Shown: in pieces, positions 40,743 to 50,671 of the stretch
Layout: every line of letters begins with the position of its first letter
Numbering within the stretch: position 1 is the stretch's first letter
Origin: Pseudomonadota bacterium
Lineage (GTDB): Bacteria; Pseudomonadota; Gammaproteobacteria; Xanthomonadales; Xanthomonadaceae
Assembly (NCBI GenBank): GCA_023430045.1
Contig: JAEZCF010000108.1
Coordinates: forward strand, 1-57,172
DNA: 57,172 bases
Direction: 5' to 3'
The notes under the pieces: model-generated
Told to the model about the DNA's origin: nothing
What the model saw: the letters and a program-made list of their open reading frames with translations, nothing else
The model's database searches: none
Position numbers and translations under genes: made by a program

Positions 40743-43700
40743 TCCGCCTGTATCCATCGCGCCTGCCGGGCGCGCCGCTGGAGGTGCACGCGCACGGTGA
40801 CACCACGTTGGATGCGTGGCTGCGCGCCAACGTTTCAGGCTATCCAGCGGGCGGGCCACAGCCGATCGAGGCCGCACTGGATGGTCGTGCGCTGCCGTTC
40901 GAGGCGTGGGCAACCACCACCCTTGCCGCGGGCAGCGACGTGCGGCTGTACCCGGTGCCACGCGATCCGGGCACGCTGTCGCTGATCGCCACCGGTGTGT
41001 CGCTGGCCTTCCAGGTATATTCCTACCTGTCCAACCGCGGTCAGCGCAGCAACAACCGCCAGGGCACACAGTTGGATCTGAACCCCGCCACGGCCAACAC
41101 GGCCAGGCTGGGGGACGTGATCGCTGAGATCATGGGGCGCGTTCGTCGATATCCGGATTACCTGGTGCAGCCGGTATCGCGTTTCGTGGACGGCAGGACC
41201 TATCGCACGACAATGTTTGTCTGCGTGGGGCGGGGCAGCTACACACTGCCCGTGGGCGGCATGCGCATCGGCGCGACGCCGGTCAGTGCATTCGGTGACG
41301 ACGTCAGCCTGGACATCTATCCGCCGGGCGCGGACGTGAGCGGTGATGCCCGCTCAGAGAACTGGTTCAATTCCACCGAGGTCAGCGCCACCAACTCCGG
41401 CACGGCCGGCCTGGACCTGAGCGACACGGCCGACACCGAAACCAGCATCAATGCAGATTCGATCACGGTCTCGGGCAACGTTCTGTCGCTGAACAACGCC
41501 ACCGTGACCGATGAGGACGGCAACGAGAAGCCGGCGACGGCGCTGCCGCCCGGCTGGGTTGTCGGGGCTGTGCTGACCCTCAAGGCGTCTGCCACGTTCA
41601 CCGCCAGCAACGATGGGCTGTATTCGGCCATCTCAGGCGCTGCGGTGGACGAGTTGGGGCCCTTCGTGGGCATGCCGGTGCTGGTGACTTACAACGAGGC
41701 CGACTATGCCCTGTTCGTGGCCAGTTACGCCGCTGGCACGCCGGCAGTGCCCGGGACCGGTGGCACCGCCGCCACGCTGCGCGGGTCGGCGCCTGTTGCC
41801 GGCTACGACTTCACCGGTGCTCCGGAAACCTTCAGCATCACCTGGAAGGGCACCACCTACGGCGTCACGCTGGACGCCAACTACGTCACCATCGGCATCC
41901 TGCTGCAGGCCATCACTGACCAGCTGTCCGGCAGCGGCCTGGTAGCCACACAGGCCGGCAATGTGGTGACCATCGGGGAAGCCGGCAGCCCGTTCGCCGG
42001 CGGCACGATCACGCACAGCTCGCTGCCGGCGGCGGTATTCGGCGCGGCCCCGGTGGCATCGGCCGGCATCGCCACCAGCGGCGGATCGCCCGCAGTCCCG
42101 CCGCGCGTGACGCTGGCCTACGACAGCGCGACCGGGACCGCCTTCGGTGGCCTGCCGCCCGGCCCGGTGGCGCTGGCCATCGGCAGGGGAGGGAGCGAAT
42201 ACCGCATCGCCTCGGTGTCGGGCCTGAGCCTGACCGTGCAGCGCCTGACGGAATCCGGCGTCGTGGATACGAGCTGGCCGGGCTGGGTGACCCGCACAGC
42301 CACCGAGTACCAGGCCACCGGCCTGCAGGAGGGCGAGAGCTGGCTGGGGCCGTTCCTGGTCTGCCCGGATGGGGAGGCCACGGACGCTTTCGAATACGAC
42401 TTCAACTTCGGATCGGGCCTGATCTGGTACACCAGCAAGGGCAAGCGCAGGAAGTTCACCGTAACCCTGCGCGTGGCCTGGCGCGTGTATGGATCAGGCG
42501 CGCCGTGGAACGTTCGATCGCATACGTACACGGATACCACCGAGGACGGGATCGGCTTCACCGAACGGGTGAACCTGGGCGCTCCGGCGCAGATCGAAGT
42601 CAGGGTGCGGCGTGTCACGGCGCGCGGCGGCAGCTCTGCCCGCGACGCGGTTTATTGGCAGGGCCTGCGGTCGCGGCTGTCGCAGCGGCCGTCCCGGTAT
42701 GAGGGGCTGACCACCATCGGCTTGACGATCACCACCGGCACCAAGCTGGGGGCCCAGTCCGACCGTCGCTTCAACGTGCTGGCCACTCGCCAGTACGCCG
42801 AAGGCACGCCGCGCACCATAAGCGGCGCGATGTATCACGTGCTGAAGTCGCTCGGGACGCCGGATGAGGAGATCGACCGCGACACCATCGACGCGCTGGA
42901 GGCCGACGTCTGGACGCCACGGTCGGAGTTCTTCGACTACAGCGCCGATAAGGCCGGCATGAGTGCCCTGGACGTGCTCAAGCTGATCACGCAGGCAGGC
43001 ATGGGCTACTTCCTGCGCTCCGGCGGTCTCAACTCTGCCGGCCGCGAGGGCATCAAGTCCTGGGTGGGCGGCGTGACCCCCAACCGGATGCTGGAGGAGC
43101 TGCAGACGGCCTTCGTGGCTCCGGGCGAAGACGACTTCGACGGGGTGGACGTCACCTACATCGACGAGGTCACCGGTGCGGCCGAGACGGTGGAGTGCCG
43201 GCTGCCGGGTGGGGACACGCCTCGTAAGGTCGAGGCCTTCACCCTCGATGGCGTCGGGAACCGGACCCGCGCCTGGCGCTTCGGCATGCGCAGGCTGATG
43301 AAGCACCAGGGCCAGCGCCTGACGCACACCTGCACGACCGAGCTGATGGCGCAGGTGTACCAGTACGGCGACCGCATCAAGCTGACCGATGACATTCCGG
43401 GCAGCACCACCATCAGCGCCATGATCGAGGGCGCCTCGCTGGCCGGTGGGCGCATCACGATCCGGGTCGGGGAGCGGCTGGACTGGTCGCTGCCAGAGCC
43501 GCGCTGCCTGATCCGCTCCCAGGACGGAAACCTGTCCGGGGTCATCAATCCGACGCGCGTGGACTACAACACGCTCAGCATCGCCGCAGTGGATCTGCCG
43601 AACGGCTACGGCTTTTCCACCTGGATCATGGACGATCCGATCATCGACCCGCCCGAGCTGATCTTCTGCGACAGCACCCAGGTGGGCTACGACGCGGTGG

Positions 43701-43798
43701 TCGACGAGATCGCCCCGGGCCAGGACAACAGCTGCGAGCTGACCGCCCTGCAATACGACCCCGCCTTTTACCAGTACGACGACGCGAACGCGCCGTAA
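40739..43798 (+). CDS. J-like tail tip/host specificity protein
   Basis: 1019 residues from GTG. The N-terminal 90 residues resemble a gpI-like ubiquitin-fold piece, followed by a hydrophobic segment (LSLIATGVSLAFQVYSYL). QLDLNPATANTARLGDVIAEIMGRVRRYPDYLVQP and the middle SWLGPFLVCPDGE...LGTPDEEIDRDTIDALE are typical of J-type central tail hubs. Determines receptor contact with the fibre genes after it. Confidence 0.85.
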   Translation: MIRLYPSRLPGAPLEVHAHGDTTLDAWLRANVSGYPAGGPQPIEAALDGRALPFEAWATTTLAAGSDVRLYPVPRDPGTLSLIATGVSLAFQVYSYLSNRGQRSNNRQGTQLDLNPATANTARLGDVIAEIMGRVRRYPDYLVQPVSRFVDGRTYRTTMFVCVGRGSYTLPVGGMRIGATPVSAFGDDVSLDIYPPGADVSGDARSENWFNSTEVSATNSGTAGLDLSDTADTETSINADSITVSGNVLSLNNATVTDEDGNEKPATALPPGWVVGAVLTLKASATFTASNDGLYSAISGAAVDELGPFVGMPVLVTYNEADYALFVASYAAGTPAVPGTGGTAATLRGSAPVAGYDFTGAPETFSITWKGTTYGVTLDANYVTIGILLQAITDQLSGSGLVATQAGNVVTIGEAGSPFAGGTITHSSLPAAVFGAAPVASAGIATSGGSPAVPPRVTLAYDSATGTAFGGLPPGPVALAIGRGGSEYRIASVSGLSLTVQRLTESGVVDTSWPGWVTRTATEYQATGLQEGESWLGPFLVCPDGEATDAFEYDFNFGSGLIWYTSKGKRRKFTVTLRVAWRVYGSGAPWNVRSHTYTDTTEDGIGFTERVNLGAPAQIEVRVRRVTARGGSSARDAVYWQGLRSRLSQRPSRYEGLTTIGLTITTGTKLGAQSDRRFNVLATRQYAEGTPRTISGAMYHVLKSLGTPDEEIDRDTIDALEADVWTPRSEFFDYSADKAGMSALDVLKLITQAGMGYFLRSGGLNSAGREGIKSWVGGVTPNRMLEELQTAFVAPGEDDFDGVDVTYIDEVTGAAETVECRLPGGDTPRKVEAFTLDGVGNRTRAWRFGMRRLMKHQGQRLTHTCTTELMAQVYQYGDRIKLTDDIPGSTTISAMIEGASLAGGRITIRVGERLDWSLPEPRCLIRSQDGNLSGVINPTRVDYNTLSIAAVDLPNGYGFSTWIMDDPIIDPPELIFCDSTQVGYDAVVDEIAPGQDNSCELTALQYDPAFYQYDDANAP

Positions 43799-43820
43799 CC
43801 CCCAACGGAGAACCCCAAAG

Positions 43821-45380
43821 ATGGCGAACTTCAACACCGGCAACCCGGTGCCGTCAGCCGATGTCCGCGATTTGCACGACAACGCCGTGAACCTGGACGA
43901 GGGCATCAATGGGCCGGCGGGCTCGTGGAGGGACCGCAAGGGCGCCATGCGGCGCAGCTGGGCCGGTCTGGAGGCGGAATACGACCAGTTCATCGCCGAC
44001 AACGGGCTCAAGCGCTACGCGAGCTGGGCGGCCCTGGAGGCCGATACGTCGCGTCCGGATGGGTTTGCGGCCGACGTCATCGGTGATGGCGGGACACATG
44101 TGGATCCGTTTTCCGGCGCCACCGTGAGCAATTCCGGTCAGTACCGCTCCACCGGCGGGCAGTGGCTGTGGATGCGTGCTGACGTTTTGGCCGAGAAGCT
44201 TGACAGTTCTGAGGTGCCGCACGTGCAAGAGCAGGTGCGCGAGAGCATCGGGATATCCTCCGTCGTGTCCACGACAGGCGGTGGAAGCGCGGAATGCATC
44301 CGGGACGCGGCCGGGAATCTGCGTGTCGTAAGTGATTACCCGGGTCAAGGGGTAGGAGACCCTGTCTTCCATGGAAACGTTCCGCGTGCCTGGACCGCGC
44401 CGGCCTTCGGCTATGACACGTTGATAGAAAGCGCGGCTGGCTCAGATCCGGACCGGATCGAGCTGATCAGGGACGTGAGTGGCGCCCTTCGCGTGATGAT
44501 GGTGCTGGGTGCGCAGAGCGCTGGCCCGGTCTTCTATGGCGGCAATGCGGCCGAGGCTCGCTCGGTGCCGACTGAGTATGTGATCTTTCTGATTGCAGGC
44601 CAGTCGAACGCCCAGGGCATCGGCAATCCGACGCTGTCGCCGCAGATACCGGCTGGTGTTGCCTTCCAGTACTACGCCGGTGCGCTGACTGCGGTGACGG
44701 CGGACCCAATCGGCAACGCGGACAAGGCGTCGGCATGGGCTGCGTTCGCGAACGAGTTCTACGCCCGCACAGGCATGGGGGTGATCTTCGTGCCCGCGGC
44801 TGTTGGCAATTCGGCCCTCACCGCAGCGGCGGCGCATCCCGATGTCGGCGGTAACTGGCAGAACTGGGACGCGACTGGGTCGCTACGCGGTGCTGCGGCG
44901 ACGGCACTCGCTGCGGCGTTCGGTGCGGCGACGAGCCAAGGTCTGGCATGGCGATTCGGCGGTGTTCTTTGGTCGCAAGGTGAGCGCGATTCGCACTGCC
45001 TGCCGAACGCTGAAACCTATCCGGGGGTGATCACCGAAGCTGCCTATCTGAGCGCCTTCGAGGGCCTCATGACATACCTCAACAACCAGATTGGCAGCAG
45101 CAAATGGCCGTTCCTGATGTCGCAGACCGGTGGCGACGCGCAGGGCGTCGATGCGGCGGCGTTGGCGTCGATGCGGAACCTGCAGCGAACCATTGCCGGT
45201 AGCCACGCACAGGTCCGCCTTGCCTGGACGGGTGCATTCAACCTCATCGAGCGGGGGCTGATGAGGGCCAAGGATTTCCCCGGCGACGCCCCCGATCGCA
45301 ACCGTAACCACTATTCGCAGCAGGGCTACAACGAGATGGGCCGCGCCCTCGCCGTGGTAGCCGCCGTCGCCTCCATCTAA
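43821..45380 (+). CDS. Tail fibre with SGNH-type esterase domain
   Basis: 519 residues. The N-terminal half is tail-associated (FNTGNPVPSADVRDLHDNAVNLDEGINGP). From about 252 an SGNH/sialate O-acetylesterase domain appears: FLIAGQSNAQGIGNP (Ser), GGVLWSQGERDSH, and DRNRNHYSQQGYNEMGRA (Asp/His). It may deacetylate host O-antigen or capsule. Confidence 0.85.
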   Translation: MANFNTGNPVPSADVRDLHDNAVNLDEGINGPAGSWRDRKGAMRRSWAGLEAEYDQFIADNGLKRYASWAALEADTSRPDGFAADVIGDGGTHVDPFSGATVSNSGQYRSTGGQWLWMRADVLAEKLDSSEVPHVQEQVRESIGISSVVSTTGGGSAECIRDAAGNLRVVSDYPGQGVGDPVFHGNVPRAWTAPAFGYDTLIESAAGSDPDRIELIRDVSGALRVMMVLGAQSAGPVFYGGNAAEARSVPTEYVIFLIAGQSNAQGIGNPTLSPQIPAGVAFQYYAGALTAVTADPIGNADKASAWAAFANEFYARTGMGVIFVPAAVGNSALTAAAAHPDVGGNWQNWDATGSLRGAAATALAAAFGAATSQGLAWRFGGVLWSQGERDSHCLPNAETYPGVITEAAYLSAFEGLMTYLNNQIGSSKWPFLMSQTGGDAQGVDAAALASMRNLQRTIAGSHAQVRLAWTGAFNLIERGLMRAKDFPGDAPDRNRNHYSQQGYNEMGRALAVVAAVASI

Positions 45381-45390
45381 AGGAAGAAAG

Positions 45391-46041
45391 ATGACCAAGC
45401 AGATTCTGATCCGTTCCGGCCAGGTGCCTGTGACCTCCGTCCTGCCGCTCTTCAATGATGTGTTCCCCAGCATTGTGTCGCCCGATCATCGGGCGTACGT
45501 CGATTTCTTCGACGGTGCTGCTGGCGCCATGAATGGTCGGGCAGTTCCTGTTGCCCCTGCTGGCCAGGCACCAACATGGGCGACTACGACCAACCTTCAA
45601 CTGACTGGAAGCGGTGCGGCGAAGCCAAGCGCCACTGATGCTGAGGCGAGGGCAACCATTGAAGCATTGGCAGCCGGCGGAAATGGCCAGTGGGGCGCGA
45701 CATTCCTGGCCGGCACCGTGGGGGCGTTCGGGATCCTCTTCCGGCGCGTCGCCGGGAACCAGCAAGGCTATCGAGCGGTTATTCGCGATTCTGGACGGCT
45801 TTCCATCCAACGAACCAATACCGGCGGCTTTGTTGAAGCCACTGAGGACTTTCCTTTCGTCTATACGCCGGGGGATCTGTACACCATGCGTGTGGTGGCA
45901 CAAGGGGCTGTCGTGGAGGTCTTCGTCAACGACGCAAAGGTCGGCCAGGTCAGCAATGCCACCCTGAGCACGCTGACACGAGCTGGCCTGTTTTGGCAGA
46001 ACAGCGACGCCGCCTGCCTGGAGTTCATGGGCGGTTCCTGA
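45391..46041 (+). CDS. Tail fibre/receptor-binding accessory protein
   Basis: 216 residues. After an N-terminal linker, ATFLAGTVGAFGILFRRVAGNQQGYRAVIRDSGRLSIQ...GDLYTMRVVAQGAVVEVFVNDAKVGQV has the pattern of a concanavalin A-like/laminin G jelly roll. Likely binds a surface glycan. Directly follows the esterase fibre. Confidence 0.65.
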   Translation: MTKQILIRSGQVPVTSVLPLFNDVFPSIVSPDHRAYVDFFDGAAGAMNGRAVPVAPAGQAPTWATTTNLQLTGSGAAKPSATDAEARATIEALAAGGNGQWGATFLAGTVGAFGILFRRVAGNQQGYRAVIRDSGRLSIQRTNTGGFVEATEDFPFVYTPGDLYTMRVVAQGAVVEVFVNDAKVGQVSNATLSTLTRAGLFWQNSDAACLEFMGGS

Positions 46042-46215
46042 CTCAAGGTCACTTGGTCCGCCCTTCCGACCTTTGCGACGGCGGCTGCCGGCAGTCTTGG
46101 CCTGGCAGATAACTTCCACGTGGCTCGGCGGAAGTGGTGGTGGCGGCCAGTCAGCGGCCGCACGTGCTAGTGTGGCATGCGGGCCGTTGCGGCTCTCTGG
46201 GGAAGGAGCGAGCTA

Positions 46216-46569
46216 ATGTCTAAGGGGATCGTAGTAAGGGCCAGAAAGGCCTTTGTGGGAAACAACACCGTGATCGGGTTCCAGGAAGGAATCGATGTTG
46301 AAGCTGAAGAGGCCCATGTCGATGGCAATTTTGTCGAAAGCAGGGACTCGATCATTCAGCATCTCGGGCTCACAACAGATGCACCGAATGAGCTGGTGGT
46401 CCAAGCTATTCGGGAATCATCGGCGGGGCAAGCGTCGCCCTCAACGCTTGATAGGCTTCGTGGATTCCTTGCATCCTCCGCAGACGTCGCCACGTTGTCG
46501 GCTGCACTCATTAGTGTTGCGGGCAGTCCTTATTCGCAGCAAGCGATAAGGTTGCTGACAGGTTCATAG
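46216..46569 (+). CDS. Hypothetical protein at the end of the late operon
   Basis: 117 residues from MSKGIVVRARKAFVGNNTVI behind GGGGAAGGAGCG. FVESRDSIIQHLGLTTDAPNELVVQAIRESS is helical. Preceded by 174 bases without a gene that may carry its own promoter, which would fit a moron. Not recognised. Confidence 0.6.
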   Translation: MSKGIVVRARKAFVGNNTVIGFQEGIDVEAEEAHVDGNFVESRDSIIQHLGLTTDAPNELVVQAIRESSAGQASPSTLDRLRGFLASSADVATLSAALISVAGSPYSQQAIRLLTGS

Positions 46570-46581
46570 GCGACTGTAAAG

Positions 46582-47247
46582 CTACGGTTCCGGCTGGATG
46601 AGCAACGGCGAGTTGTTCCGGGGCGTGTTCACCGCGCGGCTGACGCGGTATGCCTCCATGGCTGGAGGCTCACTGGCCAGCAACATGGCCATGGCGTCAT
46701 CCGGGCCGGTCGCCAGCCAGTCATCGACCTGAGCCGGTGGTATCCACAGAGGCATGCGGTCGTGGATGTCGGCCGATACGCCGCTGCTGTCGCCTGTGAT
46801 GACGGTGAACGTGCCCAGGTTTCCCTCGGGCAACAGGGGGCTGGTGTCTTCCCACAGGCCGGCTGCCAACAGCGGCCCGGCGGCATGGATGAACCACGGA
46901 TCCTTCTTGCCGTCCTCGGGGCTGACCGACCACTCGTAGTACCCAGCCATGGGCACCACACACCGACGCTTCTTGAACGCCGAGCGAAATGCCGGCTTCG
47001 AGGCCACCGTCTCGATGCGGGCATTGATAGTGGATCCCTGCAGGCCCTTCGCTTTGGCCCAGAAGGGCAGCAGGCCCCATGCAAGGCGCGTCAGTTGCCG
47101 GCCAGTGCCGCAGTCAAGGATGACCGATGCCCGCTGGGTCGGTGCAAGGTTGAAGCTCTCCGCCAGTTCCAGAAGCTCCTGTGCCAGGTCGGGCAACCCG
47201 ATCTGATCAGCTTGGACCACAGGCATCTGGACGAATCGACCGCACAT
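46582..47247 (-). CDS. SRAP/HMCES (YedK-like) abasic-site protein
   Basis: 221 residues starting MCGRFVQMP with the catalytic Cys2. FNLAPTQRASVIL, NARIETVASKPAFRSAFKKRRCVVPMAGYYEWS and ADIHDRMPLWIPP are family motifs (N, E and H active-site residues present). It crosslinks to abasic sites in single-stranded DNA and shields them. Encoded 42 bases after umuC in the same direction, so probably SOS-controlled with it. Confidence 0.93.
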   Translation of the reverse strand: MCGRFVQMPVVQADQIGLPDLAQELLELAESFNLAPTQRASVILDCGTGRQLTRLAWGLLPFWAKAKGLQGSTINARIETVASKPAFRSAFKKRRCVVPMAGYYEWSVSPEDGKKDPWFIHAAGPLLAAGLWEDTSPLLPEGNLGTFTVITGDSSGVSADIHDRMPLWIPPAQVDDWLATGPDDAMAMLLASEPPAMEAYRVSRAVNTPRNNSPLLIQPEP

Positions 47248-47289
47248 GGGGCGACGGTAGCCCGCCAGGCATGCGGCTGGGGTGAACGG

Positions 47290-48540
47290 TCAGCACCGCG
47301 CAGGAGGAATCTCATGCACGGACGTGGTGAAGTTCGGCGACAGCATGTGCTGCCGCATGCCCCAAGCCGGCCGTGCCTGCCACCCGGAGGCGCCGATGCC
47401 GGCCGTGCCGCGGCCGAACTTCTGGTTGATCTGGTCCAGCGTCGCCATCAGCTTGTCGTTGCCCACAACCGTTGGCCCGAACAGATCGGCCTGCAGGTCC
47501 TGCGGCCTGGCCAGGTCCAGAAGCGCGACGCCGGCTTTCTTGTAGCCGATACCCTCGCGCAGCAGGCCACGCAGCAGCTTGCGCACGACGCCCAGCACCA
47601 CGGTTGTATCAGCGGTCGATGCCGGCAGGCTCACCGTCCGGGTGGCGTTGTGCTGGCGCAGCTCCGGCCGGAAGGCGTCGGAATGGGCGAACACCCACAC
47701 GCCGGTGGCGACCAGGCCACGCGCGCGCAGCTTCTCGCAGGCGCGCACGGCGAAGGTGGCCAGCGCCTGGGCCACAGCCTCATGGTCTTCAACCCGGTCG
47801 CCGAACGACCGGCTCACCATGATCTGCTGCCGATCCGGCTCCACCTCTTCCAGCTCCATGCAGGCATGGCCCTGCAGCTCACGCTGGGTCCGCGCCAGGG
47901 TGACGCCGAAGGCGTCCAGGATGTCGTCCGGTGGCGCGTCACGGAGCGCGGCGGCCGTGCAGATGCCCATGCCTTCGAGCCGCGGCGCCAGCCGGCGGCC
48001 TACGCCCCACAGGTCTCCGATCGGGAACGTGCGCAGCACGGCGTCGCGGTAGGCTGCATCCCCGAGGTCGACCACACCGTCGGCGGTCTTCGCTACCTTG
48101 TTTGCCAGCTTGGCCAGCGTCTTCGTCGGCCCGATGCCAATGCAGTTGGGTATCCCGGTCCAGCGATGCACGCGCTGCCGAAGATCCCGCGCGAACCGCA
48201 GCCGGTCGGGCACCCCGTCCAGGTCGATGAAGCTCTCATCGATGCTGTAGACCTCCACGCGCGGCGCGGACTCGCGCAGGATCGACACCACCCGGGCGCT
48301 CATGTCGCCATACAGGCCGAAGTTGGCCGACCGCATCTGCAGGCCGTGCCGGCGCACCAGGTGCTTCAGCTCGTGGGCGGGCTGGCCCATCTTGATGCCT
48401 AGCGCCTTGGCCTCTGCCGAGCGAGCGATCGCGCAGCCGTCGTTGTTGCTCAGGACGATCAGCGGCACGCCGCGCAGGGCTGGCTGAAACACACGCTCGC
48501 AGCTGGCGTAGAAGTTGTTGCCGTCAACGAGCCCGAACAT
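47290..48540 (-). CDS. umuC: Y-family DNA polymerase V subunit UmuC
   Basis: 416 residues. LVDGNNFYASCERVF (Asp), VYSIDESFIDLDG (catalytic D-E), GIGPTKTLAKLANKVAK, and the C-terminal DUF4113-type tail ending SPNFTTS. Complete length. Overlaps umuD by 17 bases. Performs error-prone translesion synthesis with cleaved UmuD. Phage-borne copies can raise mutation rate after induction. Confidence 0.95.
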   Translation of the reverse strand: MFGLVDGNNFYASCERVFQPALRGVPLIVLSNNDGCAIARSAEAKALGIKMGQPAHELKHLVRRHGLQMRSANFGLYGDMSARVVSILRESAPRVEVYSIDESFIDLDGVPDRLRFARDLRQRVHRWTGIPNCIGIGPTKTLAKLANKVAKTADGVVDLGDAAYRDAVLRTFPIGDLWGVGRRLAPRLEGMGICTAAALRDAPPDDILDAFGVTLARTQRELQGHACMELEEVEPDRQQIMVSRSFGDRVEDHEAVAQALATFAVRACEKLRARGLVATGVWVFAHSDAFRPELRQHNATRTVSLPASTADTTVVLGVVRKLLRGLLREGIGYKKAGVALLDLARPQDLQADLFGPTVVGNDKLMATLDQINQKFGRGTAGIGASGWQARPAWGMRQHMLSPNFTTSVHEIPPARC

Positions 48541-49006
48541 GGCCGCCCCGGCGCTTGATCTGCCGGACGACGCCCACCACCGCGAAGATCTCCACCTCGG
48601 TGTCCTGTTCCAGGATGATGGGCGGGAAGTCGGGGTTGGCCGAGTGCAGCTCCAGGTGTCGCTTGAAGGTCTGCAGGACCTTGCACGTGGGCTGGTTGCC
48701 GTCCCAGATGGCGATGACCAGGTCGCCTGCCTGGGGCGACACCGACCGGTCCACCACCAGGATATCCCCGTCGCTGACGCCGGCGCCGCTCATGGACCAG
48801 CCGTCGGCCCGATACAGGAAGGTGGCGGCCGGGTTGCGAACCAGCAGGCGGTGGAGGTCGATTGCCTCGTCCATGAAGTCGTCGGCCGGCGACGGGAAGC
48901 CCAGGCGTGCCCGCGCGCCGGCGAGAGGCACGAAGTGGGACGGGCCGTCGATCAGCGCCGGCCCGAGCGGGACGGCTATTGTGGTTGGGGGCGGTAAGGA
49001 ATGCAT
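48524..49006 (-). CDS. umuD: UmuD-like S24 protease/mutagenesis protein
   Basis: 160 residues. Probable self-cleavage at L-G in RARLGFPSPADDFMDE; catalytic Ser in GWSMSGAGVSDGDIL and Lys in QPTCKVLQTF. RecA-stimulated cleavage gives UmuD', the partner of UmuC. A LexA box lies 52 bases upstream. Confidence 0.93.
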   Translation of the reverse strand: MHSLPPPTTIAVPLGPALIDGPSHFVPLAGARARLGFPSPADDFMDEAIDLHRLLVRNPAATFLYRADGWSMSGAGVSDGDILVVDRSVSPQAGDLVIAIWDGNQPTCKVLQTFKRHLELHSANPDFPPIILEQDTEVEIFAVVGVVRQIKRRGGHVRAR

Positions 49007-49057
49007 GGGCGGGACTCTGGGCTACGCCGGTCTCAGGGTTCGAGACGGGCGGAGATG

Positions 49058-49073
49058 TTAGTACAAATACTAA
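49058..49073. promoter_or_regulatory. LexA box upstream of umuD
   Basis: TTAGTACAAATACTAA fits TTAG-N6-TACTA, the LexA motif described for Xylella and Xanthomonas. It sits between divergent umuD (start 49006) and the small gene starting at 49145, so it may control both. Confidence 0.8.
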
Positions 49074-49144
49074 CCAGCCCGCGTGAGGGACCGGTCAGCT
49101 GGCGTTGCTCCCTGTATCGGGTGCTGCGACAGCTTCCGCGCACG

Positions 49145-49369
49145 ATGGCCGGCATGAACAAATCGAGCATTGGAAAGGCGCGCTGGGCGCGCGACAAGGC
49201 CGACGATCTGCACAGGCAGGCCCGGGAGCTGGAACAGGACCGGAGCGGCGATTGGAGGGCCAAAGCGCGCCGGTTGCGGGGTGCAGATCGGTTGCGCTAC
49301 GAGGCCGGCCGGTTCGAATCCATGGCCGTTAGGTGGTCCAGTTTCGGCAAATTAATACCCAAACAATAG
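49145..49369 (+). CDS. Hypothetical small basic protein
   Basis: 74 residues (or from the Met three codons later). Arg/Lys-rich and helical: SIGKARWARDKADDLHRQARELEQDRSGDWRAKARRLRGADRLR. Divergent from umuD across the LexA box; its end overlaps the integrase end by 73 bases on the other strand. Not recognised. Confidence 0.5.
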   Translation: MAGMNKSSIGKARWARDKADDLHRQARELEQDRSGDWRAKARRLRGADRLRYEAGRFESMAVRWSSFGKLIPKQ

Positions 49370-50523
49370 TTCTCCCAGGCCACCATCAATGTCCGCCTCT
49401 TTTCAAGCATGGTGCCGCGCTTATAGGCGGCCTTTGCCTTGTCACGGATGCGGTGTGCCAGCGCCGCCTCGGAAAGGTCATCTGCAAAGTCCGTGGTCTC
49501 ACTGGCCCAGTCCTTGAAGGTGGAGCGGAATCCATGAACGGTGATATGGGCAAACCCCATCCTCTTGAGCAGAGCGAGCATGGCGTTTTCGCTCAGCGGT
49601 TCTTTGCTGAGGTCATTGGGGAACAGCAACTCCCGGTCCATCCGAGGGCGGACCAGCGCCAAAGCAGCGGGCGACAGTGGAGTCGTGTGTTCGGCCTTCG
49701 CCTTCATGCGGCTACCTGGCACTGTCCATGTTCCTTCTTCCAGGTTGACCTCTGCAGGGCATGCGCCCACCGTCATTCCAGTGCGGGCGGCCGTCAGTAT
49801 GGTGAACTCAAGGGCCCGCGCAGCCTCGCCGCGGCGCGCCCTGAGAGCGGTCATGAAAGCCGGTAGCTCGGCATAGGGCAGTGCGGCGAAGTTCTCCACC
49901 TTGGCCACTGCCGTCGGCTTGGGAAGGATCATTGCCAAATGGCCGCGCCAGCGCGCAGGGTTCTCGCCCGTGCGCTTCTTCTGCACGGTCACGGCATCCA
50001 GTACTGCCTCGACTCGCTGGCGGACCCGGCTGGCTGTCTCGGTCTTCACGGACCAGATAGGGCGCAGAATCGCCAGGATATGGTCGGTGTCGATGCGATC
50101 GACCCTCATAGAACCGATCACGGGCATGGCGTAGGTCTCCAGTGTGTTGGTCCACTGGTCCGCGTGCTTTGGGTTGGACCAGCCGGCCTTACGCTCTTCG
50201 ATGTAGGCGGCGGCCGCTTGGCTGAAGGTTGGGATGGCAGCGGTTGCTACGGCGGCCGCGCGGCGGCCGGCCAGAGGGTCGTGCCCTGCGACGATCATCT
50301 TTCGTGCAGCATCGGCGGCCGCCCGCGCCTCGGCTAGGCCAACGACGTGCAGGGGACCCAGCCCCATCTCAGGGCGCCGCCCTTCGAACCGGTAGCGCAG
50401 GACCCAGCTCTTTGCGCCCGAGGCGGTAACCTGCAGATACAGACCGCCGCCGTCCGGGTGGTAGCCTGGCTCGGTGATGGTGGCCACGCGCCTCGCTGTC
50501 AGCCGATGAATCCTCAATCCCAT
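49297..50523 (-). CDS. int: Tyrosine integrase (P4/DUF4102 type)
   Basis: 408 residues from MGLRIHRLTARRVATITEPG; the frame stays open upstream to 50808, but that extension crosses attR and cannot be the phage gene. N-terminal DUF4102 (YLQVTASGAKSWVLRYRFEGRRPEMGLG), core binding domain, then catalytic motifs: LTAARTGMTVGA (Arg), HGFRSTFKDWASE (H-x-x-R) and AYKRG (Tyr). It inserts the phage into tRNA-Ser. The residue after the first Arg-Thr-Gly is Met rather than the usual Glu. Confidence 0.93.
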   Translation of the reverse strand: MGLRIHRLTARRVATITEPGYHPDGGGLYLQVTASGAKSWVLRYRFEGRRPEMGLGPLHVVGLAEARAAADAARKMIVAGHDPLAGRRAAAVATAAIPTFSQAAAAYIEERKAGWSNPKHADQWTNTLETYAMPVIGSMRVDRIDTDHILAILRPIWSVKTETASRVRQRVEAVLDAVTVQKKRTGENPARWRGHLAMILPKPTAVAKVENFAALPYAELPAFMTALRARRGEAARALEFTILTAARTGMTVGACPAEVNLEEGTWTVPGSRMKAKAEHTTPLSPAALALVRPRMDRELLFPNDLSKEPLSENAMLALLKRMGFAHITVHGFRSTFKDWASETTDFADDLSEAALAHRIRDKAKAAYKRGTMLEKRRTLMVAWENYCLGINLPKLDHLTAMDSNRPAS

Positions 50524-50671
50524 TATTCCTACCCATCCATGTACCCGCCCAGCAAGCGCGGAATCCCGCGAAGGCGTGCGAACGAAAGAGGATGGTGAAA
50601 CATAGGCGGCGCACAGCCTGAGACTGGTTTCACGAAGGCGCACGAACGCTAGGGAATGCTGCCGAGGCTGA

